Of a DNA stretch of 64,000 nucleotides, positions 8,234 to 16,038 are shown piece after piece. Made by a program: the position numbers and the translations under genes. The notes beneath the pieces were generated by a model. That model had not been told where the DNA came from. It made no database searches and worked only from the letters and a program-made list of their open reading frames with translations. This DNA is from Isosphaeraceae bacterium (GTDB lineage: Bacteria > Planctomycetota > Planctomycetia > Isosphaerales > Isosphaeraceae). Location: positions 60,364 through 124,363 of the forward strand of contig JARLIH010000072.1 of the NCBI GenBank assembly GCA_031291845.1. The letters run 5' to 3'. The first letter of the stretch is position 1. Each line of letters opens with the position of its first letter.

Positions 8234-8665
8234 ATGAGCCTGACCGATCTCACGATGGAAATCGCACAGGAAATCACGATCAAGGCGCCTGCCGAGGATG
8301 TGTTCCGAAGCCTGCTCGCGCGGCTCGGGGAGGAGAACGGCAGTCCGGATGGCAAGGCGATGCCCATGGTGCTGGAGGCGTGGCCCGGTGGCCGTTGGTT
8401 CCGCGACCTCGGCGGGCAAGCCGGGCACCTCTGGGGATTTGTACAGGTGATCAAACCGCCGACGCTGCTCGAGTTCACGGGCCCGATGTTCATGTCGTAT
8501 GCGGCCGTGAATCACGTCCAGTTCCGGCTGACGCACGCAGACGGAGAAACGAAGCTGGCGTTCCGGCACCGGGCGATGGGAATGATCGAAGCCGCCCACC
8601 GCACGGGCGCCACAGCGGGATGGGGGTATATGTTGACGCGAATCAAGGAACGTGCGGAAGGCTGA
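8234..8665 (+). CDS. SRPBCC/AHSA1-like protein
   Basis: 143 aa. EIAQEITIKAPAEDVFRSLLARLG at the N-terminus and LEAWPGGRWFRDLGGQAGHLWGFVQVIKPPTLLEFTGP in the middle are characteristic of Aha1-type START-like (SRPBCC) proteins, which have a helix-grip fold with a hydrophobic cavity. The start at 8234 has GGGGTGA upstream. It is the first gene of a compact operon with an ArsR regulator, a DUF899 protein and a small membrane protein, a grouping known from many soil bacteria. The ligand is unknown. Confidence 0.9.
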   Translation: MSLTDLTMEIAQEITIKAPAEDVFRSLLARLGEENGSPDGKAMPMVLEAWPGGRWFRDLGGQAGHLWGFVQVIKPPTLLEFTGPMFMSYAAVNHVQFRLTHADGETKLAFRHRAMGMIEAAHRTGATAGWGYMLTRIKERAEG

Positions 8666-8722
8666 TTACCGCTGTGTTGTGCCCCAGTGGAAGCGACGGG
8701 TTTGCGTTCGAGTAGCAATCGC

Positions 8723-9103
8723 ATGGCCGACGACATGGACCAGGTCTGGAAGGCCCTCGCCGATGAAACCCGGCGCGCGATCCTTGACTACTTGCGAGAA
8801 CGCCCCCGCACGACCACCGAGGTTGTCGAACAGTTCCCGAAGCTTTCGCGGTTCGGCGTCATGAAGCACATGGACGTTCTGCGCGACGCCGGCCTGATCC
8901 TGACCCGCGAGGAAGGACGCAAGCGCATCAACACGCTCAACGCGCTACCGATCCGGAGAATCTACGAGCGCTGGGTCAGCAAGTACGCGGGGGCGTGGGC
9001 CGAGACGCTGCTGCGCATCCAGGAAGACGCCGAACGCAGCGCGAACGGCGCAGCGCCGAAGCCCGACGCCAATTCTGAGAGCTCCAATCACACGACAGAA
9101 TGA
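8723..9103 (+). CDS. ArsR-family helix-turn-helix regulator
   Basis: About 126 aa from the ATG at 8723. DQVWKALADETRRAILDYLRERPRTTTEVVEQFPKLSRFGVMKHMDVLRDAGLI is the classic ArsR winged-helix region, with the recognition helix at SRFGVMKHMDVL. There are no metal-binding Cys pairs in the sensing helices, so this is not a typical metalloregulator; it matches the subfamily that partners AHSA1 proteins. A longer frame from 8687 adds 12 residues that look non-coding. It is probably an autorepressor acting at a dyad upstream of the operon. Confidence 0.9.
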   Translation: MADDMDQVWKALADETRRAILDYLRERPRTTTEVVEQFPKLSRFGVMKHMDVLRDAGLILTREEGRKRINTLNALPIRRIYERWVSKYAGAWAETLLRIQEDAERSANGAAPKPDANSESSNHTTE

Positions 9104-9162
9104 TCGGATCTGTTGAATCGACTAATCATGGCGGCCAAGCCGTCCCGGCCAGGAGAAAACCG

Positions 9163-9954
9163 ATGACAGCCCATACGATCGTTGCGCACGACGACTGGAT
9201 CACCGCGCGCCAGGAGCTGCTTGCGAAGGAGAAGGAGTTCACCCGTGTTCGAGATGAGTTGAGCCGGCAGCGGCGCCAACTGCCGTGGGAGAGGGTCGAG
9301 AAGCCTTACCTCTTCGACACGCCTGGCGGTAAGGCGACGCTTGCCGAGCTCTTTAGCGGCAAGAGCCAGTTGATCGTGTACCACTTCATGTTTGCGCCGG
9401 AATGGGAGGAGGGCTGCCCGAGCTGCTCGTACGTGGCCGATCATTTCGACGGCAGCGCCGTGCACCTCGCGCAGCGCGACGTCACGCTGCTGGCGGTCTC
9501 GCGCGCGCCGCTGGGGCGGATTGAAGCGTTCAAGAAGCGCCTGGGTTGGCGGTTCAACTGGGTGTCGTCGTTCGGCAGCGATTTCAACCGCGACTTCCAC
9601 GTTTCGTTCACGAAGAGCGAGCTTGCCAACGGGGCCGTGTATTACAACTACAATATGCAGGCCTTTCCTGCCGAGGAAGGGCCGGGCGTGAGCGTCTTCT
9701 TCAAGGAGCCGGCGACCGGCGAAATCTATCACACCTATTCGACCTATGGTCGCGGCCTCGACATTCTGATCGGCGCGTACAACTTCCTCGACCTGGTACC
9801 GAAGGGGCGCGATGAAGACGCGTTGGCGTTCACGATGGCGTGGGTTCGCTATCACGACCGGTACGTCGACAATGAACTTGTCGACCTCAAGCGGACGTAC
9901 GAGCCGCCCAAGGTCACGGCCGACACCTGCTGCGCGGGGGAGGAACAGTCGTGA
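9163..9954 (+). CDS. DUF899 thioredoxin-like protein
   Basis: About 263 aa. The start at 9163 has AGGAGAAAAC upstream. The DUF899 signature is clear: DDWITARQELLAKEKEFTRVRDELSRQRRQLPWERVEK, then FDTPGGKATLAELFSGKSQLIVYHFMFAPEWEEGCPSCSYVADH, and the C-terminal GRGLDILIGAYNFLDLVPKGRDE. The fold is thioredoxin-like, and GCPSCS supplies a CxxC-type dithiol. The biochemical role is unproven; a redox or peroxide-related function is likely. Its TGA overlaps the GTG of the next gene. Confidence 0.9.
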   Translation: MTAHTIVAHDDWITARQELLAKEKEFTRVRDELSRQRRQLPWERVEKPYLFDTPGGKATLAELFSGKSQLIVYHFMFAPEWEEGCPSCSYVADHFDGSAVHLAQRDVTLLAVSRAPLGRIEAFKKRLGWRFNWVSSFGSDFNRDFHVSFTKSELANGAVYYNYNMQAFPAEEGPGVSVFFKEPATGEIYHTYSTYGRGLDILIGAYNFLDLVPKGRDEDALAFTMAWVRYHDRYVDNELVDLKRTYEPPKVTADTCCAGEEQS

Positions 9955-10469
9955 AGGAACGAGGGTGCCGCGCAGCACGCGAGTGCGGGTCGCATCGAGG
10001 ACCTGCGACGCGGACGATTGAAGTTGATCGGCGCTGGGCGCCGCTGATGCGGCGGTGCGTTGAGACGGCCGGATGGGTCGTTCCCGCCGCATTGCTCGCG
10101 CTCGTGCCCAAGTGTCCGGCGTGCCTCGCGGCGTACGTTGCGCTGGGGACGGGAGTGACCGTCTCGGTATCGACGGCTGGCTCCTTGCGCGTTGCTCTGA
10201 TGGCGCTCTGCGGAGCAACGCTGGGCGTTGTGGCACTGCGGCGAACGCAATGCCATCTTCTATGCGGGGGAACCCGGGGCGCGAAATTCGGGAGGATCAG
10301 TGGACACTCCTCGCTGATCCCCACCGGTCATCCGTCACGCGAAGCCGGGGGTCTGGGTGCCATGCACACGTCTTCGTGGGCATGCGCCACGGGCGGAGCC
10401 GGCGGATGTGCGCATGCCCACGAACACCGTGGGCATGGCACCCAACACCGTTCCTGCTCAGCCGTTTGA
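9951..10469 (+). CDS. Small membrane protein, C-terminus encoded by repeat
   Basis: Starts at GTG 9951, overlapping the DUF899 stop. Residues about 30-90 carry two hydrophobic segments with CVETAGWVVPAALLALVPKCPACLAAYVALG, like the small KCPxCLAAY membrane proteins that often accompany this operon. The Cys residues (CPAC, CHLLC) may bind metal or form disulfides. From about residue 135 onward the frame reads through composite repeat copy 4, and the stop lies inside the repeat. The native C-terminus was therefore probably replaced or extended by insertion. Confidence 0.65.
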   Translation: MKERGCRAARECGSHRGPATRTIEVDRRWAPLMRRCVETAGWVVPAALLALVPKCPACLAAYVALGTGVTVSVSTAGSLRVALMALCGATLGVVALRRTQCHLLCGGTRGAKFGRISGHSSLIPTGHPSREAGGLGAMHTSSWACATGGAGGCAHAHEHRGHGTQHRSCSAV

Positions 10470-10509
10470 GCCGAAACCGGGAGTCGTGGTGGCGATCAGC
10501 GAGAAGTCC
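10355..10509 (-). repeat. Composite intergenic repeat, copy 4
   Basis: Minus-strand copy with the core TTTCGGCTCAAACGGCTGAG. Its left part (10355-10443) is a large imperfect hairpin: GGGTGCCATGC..CACG..TTCGTGGGCATGCGC on one arm and its complement on the other, with a loop of about 20 bases. The element overlaps the 3' end of the membrane-protein gene. Confidence 0.85.
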
Positions 10510-10703
10510 CCTTTTTTTGCATGCTTCGGGCGGTTCGAATCAGAATTGACGCCCCGGGCAGGTTAAGTTTGTGGGTGTTTGGCACAGCTTTTTCCGAGAA
10601 TAATCGGCACGGATCATCCTGAGTTCGGTCATTCGATCCGACTGGCACCCGGGCTTCGCGGGGATGGCCGGACTCAATCGACCCGATCTTTGGAGCCGCG
10701 ATT

Positions 10704-11354
10704 ATGTTCGCACTCGTCGTCGCCGTTGCCGCGCTCGCCCAAGCGCCTGAGTATGTCGCCGGTTACAAACCCAAACTCGGCGACAAGGTCATCCTCGCTC
10801 GCGACGAGCCGGCGAGGAGGGTCGCGATCGCCAAGGACGCCGGCGCCGCGATGGGGTTCGAGGACATCGTCAAGGATTCGCCCGATTCCGCTTATGAGGC
10901 GGTGCTCGACGGCGATCAACTCTCCGAGATCGATGCCGGGACTGCGGCCCAGATCGTCGAGGATGTCAAGTTTCTTAAGAACCCGACCATCTTCAAGATC
11001 CGTATCCTTGAAGGCCCGTCCAAGGGGAAGACGGCCTATACTTACGCGACGTTCTGCCGCAAGGTCGACCCCGCCGTCGCTAGGGCCAACGCCGACCGCC
11101 GAAAGAAGCGAGGCCCCCTCAACAAGGAAGCCATCGTCGGCGAAGTGAAAGAGGCGCTCGCCAAGGCCAAGCCCAACGATGCCAACCAGGGCCTGAGCGA
11201 GAAGAAGAAACTCGTCCGGGAGGCCGTCAATCCCATCTGCGAGAAGCACAAAGCCGACTACAAGGAGATCAACAGCCTCGCCACCCAGTCGGGCATCTTC
11301 GTCATGCTGAACGGACAGAAGTACGACGTCGCGGGGAACCGGATACGGAAGTGA
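10704..11354 (+). CDS. Secreted hypothetical protein
   Basis: 216 aa. A short signal peptide (MFALVVAVAALAQA) is followed by YVAGYKPKLGDKVILARDEPARRVAIAKDAGAAMGFEDIVK. The middle has VKFLKNPTIFKIRILEGPSKGKTAYTYATFCRKVDP, which resembles a small SH3-like or beta module. The C-terminal 80 residues are lysine-rich helices (ADRRKKRGPLNKEAIVGEVKEALAKAK) ending in GIFVMLNGQKYDVAGNRIRK. I do not recognise a family. It is a single gene with repeats on both sides. Confidence 0.7.
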   Translation: MFALVVAVAALAQAPEYVAGYKPKLGDKVILARDEPARRVAIAKDAGAAMGFEDIVKDSPDSAYEAVLDGDQLSEIDAGTAAQIVEDVKFLKNPTIFKIRILEGPSKGKTAYTYATFCRKVDPAVARANADRRKKRGPLNKEAIVGEVKEALAKAKPNDANQGLSEKKKLVREAVNPICEKHKADYKEINSLATQSGIFVMLNGQKYDVAGNRIRK

Positions 11355-11508
11355 GTCTGCTGCCGGAATCCGTAGAGTGGTCTGCCGATTGCTTGGTCAC
11401 GAGCCGTTGCGGCCGGCTCGCGTTCGACCGACGCTCGGGCGCAGTTTGTCGAGCCGATGGATGAATATTAATAACATTGTATCATAAAATACTGGTGCTT
11501 CGCGGGGT

Positions 11509-11573
11509 GCATGAAATGCACCACTCCGTTTCACGCCAAGAAGATGGTGCATTTCATGCAGCCTACAAAGCCG
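11509..11573 (+). repeat. TGCATTTC/CCTACAAAG repeat with inverted copy
   Basis: GGTGCATTTCATGC at 11546-11559 is the exact reverse complement of 11509-11522, giving a 14-base-pair stem. It is followed by GCCTACAAAG as in the tandem copies at 42885-42919 and 43000-43034. Its placement fits a mobile hairpin or terminator-like element. Confidence 0.7.
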
Positions 11574-11742
11574 CACAGGGAAAGGGGAGTCGCAATAGCC
11601 AGCCGTAATGGGACGATTACCGCGAAGACGGACAGTGCCGCGCTGTCTCCTCGGTGGTCCGTCGCTTGTTCATGGATTCCTCCTCGGTACAGTTTACCGA
11701 GGGATTCGCATTTCCGGTGGACCGGTTTCTGGGGAGTCGACC

Positions 11743-11792
11743 AAAGGGACATCCCTTGCGAGCTGAGGGCAGGTCGCAAGGGATGTCCCTTT
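11743..11792. repeat. Perfect 19-base inverted repeat
   Basis: AAAGGGACATCCCTTGCGA at 11743-11761 pairs with 11774-11792 across a 12-base loop, and the right arm runs into a short T tract. It lies about 90 bases past the stop of the leftward FG-GAP gene and may be its terminator. The first 14 bases of each arm are themselves nearly self-complementary. Confidence 0.8.
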
Positions 11793-11880
11793 TCTGGATG
11801 AAGACTACGCGTTGGTGTTCGCGTGGTGCAATTCCGCCGTAATCGGATTTCCTCGCTTCCGTTCACCGCACTGGGTTAGT

Positions 11881-13992
11881 TCAGTTGGCGATGATGCGGA
11901 GGATGTGGTCGACATGGTTGAAGTACCACGCGTTCGACGAGTTGGGCGCACCGAACGGGCGGATCTGCACGCCTTCGGGGACGACCTGATCGTTCGAGTT
12001 GATGTGCCACGGATTGGTGCCGGTCGAGTCGATGACGAGGTTGTTGTCGACGTTGTTTTTGTCCTTACCGTACTGGCCGAGCCAGATGATCGCGTGCGTT
12101 GCCTGCGAGGGGTTGCTCGGGTTGCCGTTGATGATCAGGATGTCGCCCGGCTGGACGATGTTCAGGAAGCTCTGGTAGCTCGTCCATTGGGTGTGGTCGA
12201 TCGCCTGGACGTTGATCAGGCTGGGGTTATTGAGCGAGGTGGGGATGATGGTGCCGTTCAGGTTGGTCTGCGAGATCAAGGCTTGTTGGGTGGTGTCACT
12301 GTTGATGGTGATCCCGAGCGCGTCGGCGTACACCAGCGCGGTGAAGTTCGTGCAATCGATCCCCTGGCTCTGGTAAGCGACGGTGGTGGTGAGGTTCCAG
12401 GTGCTTCCCTGCTTGGGGCTCCAGCGTGCGTTGTAGTGATGCTGGTAATCGACGCCGATGTAGCTCGCGGCCGCGGCGATCACACGCTCCCGAAGCCAGT
12501 TGGTTCCCTGGCCGGCGGGGATGGTGGGTGGGGTGTTCGGTACTTTGGCGGGGCCCCAGGGGCCGTCGCCGCTGGCCACGATCGGCGTGTTCGGGAAGAG
12601 GCCGTTGTAGATCGACGGAGGCGCTGCGGAGAGGTTGATCGAGAAGGGCGAAGTGTAGTCGATCTTCGGGTAGGCCACGAGGTTGGTCGGTACCTGAGTG
12701 TCGGCCGGGAGGTCGGTCGGCTGCGGGGCGTTGCCGCCGGTCGCCGCGTCCTTGCGCGACTGGAGCGGCCAGAAGCCGGTGGTCGAGGAACCGGTGAGGG
12801 GCTCGAAATAGGTGTCTTCCTTGTTCGGCAGGCCCTTTGAGGTAAACCCTTGCACCACGAAGTCGATGGCGCCGGTCGCGCCGAAGATCACCGTGGGCGT
12901 GACCGGCCCGGTTGACGTCGGGAATGTCGCGGTCGGGTTCTGGACGGTGCTGCGCTGGTAGACGTAGCCGCCGCCCAGCGGCACGAGCGTCCCCGTGCCG
13001 GGTGAGTCGAGGGGAAGGAACCGGACGGCACTTGTGCGTTGCCAGGGTACGATCGCCGCCTCCTGCTTCCCGTTGCTCGCGGTCCCCGTCACGACGATCG
13101 ACCCAGGCGCGTTCTCGTTGGAGACCACCGCGACGCGGATTCCTTGCGCGGTGTCGCCGAGCGGCGAGGTCGCCCAGACCCATCGTCCGGCCGGGGGGTC
13201 AAAAACGGCGACCTGGCCGGTGGCGTTCGACCCGACAACGATGTCGGGCGTGCCGTCGCCCGTGACGTCGCCGGCCGAGAGACTCAGTCCCTGGGTGGTA
13301 TTCACCGGGACGTTGTTGATCGTCTTCACGACGTGCCACGTCGCCGACGTCGGCTGATAGCCCAGGATTTCCACGGACTTGGCATTCGAACCGGTGGACG
13401 CGACGACCAGGTTGTCGGGTCCGCTGCCACTGAATTCGGCCGCGGCGAGCGTGATGCCGTTGGAAGACCCGAGGCCCGAAACCGTAAGGGGGGAGCCCAT
13501 CGGGACCGCCGTGACGGGCGAATTATAGGGACTGTTCTGGGTGAGCTGGAACGAGAAGAATTTAATGGAAGGCGACGCCCCATTCTGACTCGCCGTCGAC
13601 GAGATGGCCAGATCGGACGAGCCGTTGCCGTTGAAGTCGCCCAGCGCCACCGAGAGCGGGCCGACCCCCGGGCCCAACGGGTCGGTAAGCGTGACCAGGG
13701 GGAGCGCTTCATACCCGGTCTGCGTATCGCCGGTCTGCCCCGCGCCGCTGTAGATCGTCACTATGTAATGCCCGTCCTGATGGGTCGCCACCGCCACATC
13801 GGCAAACCGGTCGACATTGACATCCCCCAACGCCAGCGAGTCGACCCCGCTGCCCGAGGTGCTTACGACGGCCGACGCCTTGACCGTCGAGAGGCAGAGG
13901 CGATGCTCCAGGAGCTCGACCGCCGGCCGTGCCAGGCGTCTGCCAGTGTGGGGGCGAGAGGACGAGAAGTACTGCTTTTTCGATCGTGTCAT
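11881..13992 (-). CDS. FG-GAP repeat protein with NlpC/P60-like domain
   Basis: About 703 aa from the ATG at 13992. The N-terminus has basic residues and PAVELLEHRLCLS, the motif seen at the start of many planctomycete surface proteins. Residues about 45-400 contain FG-GAP-type beta-propeller repeats (SLALGDVNVDRFADVAVATHQDG, SVALGDFNGNGSSDLAIS, LSAGDVTGDGTPDIVVGS). The C-terminal 170 residues look like a cell-wall amidase of the NlpC/P60 type: ASYIGVDYQHHYNARW, Cys in GIDCTNFTALVY, GDILIINGNP and His in ATHAIIWLG. It is probably cell-surface or secreted. The long frame upstream of 13992 is not needed. Confidence 0.85.
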   Translation of the reverse strand: MTRSKKQYFSSSRPHTGRRLARPAVELLEHRLCLSTVKASAVVSTSGSGVDSLALGDVNVDRFADVAVATHQDGHYIVTIYSGAGQTGDTQTGYEALPLVTLTDPLGPGVGPLSVALGDFNGNGSSDLAISSTASQNGASPSIKFFSFQLTQNSPYNSPVTAVPMGSPLTVSGLGSSNGITLAAAEFSGSGPDNLVVASTGSNAKSVEILGYQPTSATWHVVKTINNVPVNTTQGLSLSAGDVTGDGTPDIVVGSNATGQVAVFDPPAGRWVWATSPLGDTAQGIRVAVVSNENAPGSIVVTGTASNGKQEAAIVPWQRTSAVRFLPLDSPGTGTLVPLGGGYVYQRSTVQNPTATFPTSTGPVTPTVIFGATGAIDFVVQGFTSKGLPNKEDTYFEPLTGSSTTGFWPLQSRKDAATGGNAPQPTDLPADTQVPTNLVAYPKIDYTSPFSINLSAAPPSIYNGLFPNTPIVASGDGPWGPAKVPNTPPTIPAGQGTNWLRERVIAAAASYIGVDYQHHYNARWSPKQGSTWNLTTTVAYQSQGIDCTNFTALVYADALGITINSDTTQQALISQTNLNGTIIPTSLNNPSLINVQAIDHTQWTSYQSFLNIVQPGDILIINGNPSNPSQATHAIIWLGQYGKDKNNVDNNLVIDSTGTNPWHINSNDQVVPEGVQIRPFGAPNSSNAWYFNHVDHILRIIAN

Positions 13993-14197
13993 CGTAAAAG
14001 TCACCGTGGTCGCCTCGTGGTCGCACCTGAGCGCATCGGTCTTGGCCCGGAGGCCGGACGCTGCCGGAAACCAATCCACGGGAACTCTAGAACAAATCCG
14101 GGCGTGTGAGGCGCAGGGTCGGACGCCATGTGTTGTTTTCGCTATCGGCAAGACCAAAAAGCATCATCCGGCCGTGCGCCAAGAAGCTTGGGACTAG

Positions 14198-14764
14198 ATG
14201 CGGTCCATCCGGGAGGAGGAAACTGAACCTACCGGCCTACCGCAAAGTCGCCGACGCGGACGGTCGGCCGGGGGATTCCTGGACGACGTGTGCAACTCGA
14301 AAGACGAGCTGTTCTCGGCGGTGGTCGAGTCCATCAAGGGGCTGTTTCTCGGCAAGCTCCGGAGCCCGGACGTCTACGCGGCCGGGCCGGTCGAGGCGAT
14401 CGCCCTCTTCTGCGGCCGTTTCGTGGAGTTGGCGTGTTGGCGAGATGCCGTCGGCTGCCAGCGTGTCGCCCTGGCCGCCGCCGCCCGATCTCCGGCGATC
14501 GCCTGGGCGGTGTACGACACTCTGTTCGCCGAAGCCTGCCGATCCCTGGCCGCCTACCTACGCACCCGCAAGCTGACCCGAAGCCCAGAGCAGGACGCCG
14601 AACTCCTCCTGTCGGCGACGACCGGAGGGCCGGTGATCCGCCACCTCGATGGGGTGGACGACCCGTGTGCGGACCTTCCGGGCGATGAGACGGTAGGAAC
14701 ACGAGTGGATATGAAGAGAATCCGGGAAGCTATCACGCTCATCGCGTCGACGTGGAAGCTTTAG
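14198..14764 (+). pseudogene. TetR-family regulator remnant lacking the HTH
   Basis: The frame encodes a TetR C-terminal ligand domain of the AefR-like type: NSKDELFSAVVESIKG, AIALFCGRFVELACWRDAVGCQRVALAAAARSPAIAWAVYDTLF, SLAAYLRTRKL. The N-terminal helix-turn-helix that should precede SKDELF is missing. Only GGFLDDVC lies between a basic stretch and the S-K-x-E-L-F motif that ends the DNA-binding domain. An internal deletion of roughly 25-30 residues is the simplest reading. Without that domain it cannot act as a normal repressor. Alternatively the start is wrong and a frameshift lies upstream. Confidence 0.65.
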
Positions 14765-14912
14765 TGGATTTCCGATTCGCATTCACACTGGAAACAGGTC
14801 GGGAGTCGGAACCGGCCCCCTGGCATTCAACGGCTTTGCGACTGCTGGACCCATGGTGGGACCCTTACGAAGATCGCGCGCGGAATTGGAGGCCGTTTGG
14901 TGGGCCCGATGG

Positions 14913-15944
14913 TTATGGGCTCGGCCAGACGATCACGTTGGGCCCGGTTGGGGTGCTCGGCGTGCCGGTCGATTCCAGGGTGACTTTCAGGGCCGTCGGC
15001 GGCGTCGCGAGGAACGCGCCCTCGGTGATGAGGAGCGCGCTCCCCTGGGTGTTCGGGGTGATGGTGCCCAGGGAGTTCCAGCGTCCGCTGTACAGCCCCC
15101 AGGCGTGATAGACCTCTCCCCTTGGTGCCGGAGGCAGACTTGAGAATGTCGTGACGGCCATTGGGACGCCGGGACGCCCCCGGTAGTTGCCGTGTGTCGC
15201 CGCGGGTGTTCCGGGCGTCGCCGCGAGCCGCCGGGGCACGACGTCGCTGGACGTTACCAGGCGGAGGGCCGCTTCGTCGCGCCGAGCGGCGGTCCTCAGC
15301 GCGCGATCGCGGATGAGGACGGTCGCGAGCAGGACGACGAGGAGCAGTCCGCCCGCAAGCAAAGGGGCGAGGTGGGACCGGAGCCTCTCGAGGCCCGCAC
15401 GGATTCGGGTCTTGGTGGTCCCCAGCGGGACGTTGAGGAAGTCGGCGATCTGCTGGTGGGTCAAGTCTTCGAGGAACGCCAGGCTCAGGGCCTGGCGCTG
15501 GGGTGGCGGCAGCGTCTCGACGGCAGCGCGCACCACGGCGCGGCGGTGCGCGCGCCAGGCTGCCTCCTCGGGGCCGGGACCGCGCTCGATTGCGCGTTCG
15601 AGGAGCAGGCCGTCGGGATCGGCCTCGACCTGGGGTTGCCGTCCGCGCCTGCGCAGCTCGTTGAGCACCTGGTGATGAGTGATTTGCAGGACCCAGGAGC
15701 GGAACGTCCCGAGCGCGGGGTCAAACGCGTCGGCCTTGCGCCAGACGGCCAAGAAAACCTCCTGCACGATCTCTTCCGCGGCGGACGGGCCGAGCGACCG
15801 CGCCGCAAGGTGGAACATCATCGAGGCGTACCGTCCGTGGAGCACGCCGAGCGCATCGGCGTGCCCTGCGGCGAGACGGCCCATCAGCGACTCGTCGCTG
15901 GGCCCCTGCTCCGCGGCCGATCGGCCGTTTTCGTCCGCGCTCAT
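14913..15944 (-). CDS. ECF sigma factor fused to an RskA-like anti-sigma domain
   Basis: 343 aa. Residues 20-100 are sigma region 2 (EEIVQEVFLAVWRKADAFDPALGTFRSWVLQITHHQVLNELRRR) and 135-190 are region 4 (LPPPQRQALSLAFLEDLTHQQIADFLNVPLGTTKTRI). A transmembrane helix follows at about 193-211 (LAPLLAGGLLLVVLLATVLI). Residues 225-343 match the extracytoplasmic part of RskA-type anti-sigma factors, with GEVYHAWGLYSGRWNSLGTI and the terminal ALKVTLESTGTPSTPTGPN. There is no zinc-binding anti-sigma (HxxxCxxC) domain. The sigma factor is therefore tethered to the membrane by its own sensor. No separate anti-sigma gene is adjacent. Confidence 0.9.
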   Translation of the reverse strand: MSADENGRSAAEQGPSDESLMGRLAAGHADALGVLHGRYASMMFHLAARSLGPSAAEEIVQEVFLAVWRKADAFDPALGTFRSWVLQITHHQVLNELRRRGRQPQVEADPDGLLLERAIERGPGPEEAAWRAHRRAVVRAAVETLPPPQRQALSLAFLEDLTHQQIADFLNVPLGTTKTRIRAGLERLRSHLAPLLAGGLLLVVLLATVLIRDRALRTAARRDEAALRLVTSSDVVPRRLAATPGTPAATHGNYRGRPGVPMAVTTFSSLPPAPRGEVYHAWGLYSGRWNSLGTITPNTQGSALLITEGAFLATPPTALKVTLESTGTPSTPTGPNVIVWPSP

Positions 15945-16038
15945 CCGATGTTCCCGGCGTTCGACGTTCAGCGCAACTCTCGCAAGCTAGAGGCGCAGAC
16001 ACCCCGCTGTCCAGTCGCGAGCCGATGGGACAGGAGTT

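Larger units (their letters stand above)
11355..11880. other. Intergenic region with hairpins
   Basis: About 525 bases without a gene. It contains an inverted pair of the TGCATTTC repeat (11509-11559) and a 19-base-arm hairpin (11743-11792). The segment at 11461-11495 is AT-rich. Confidence 0.65.
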
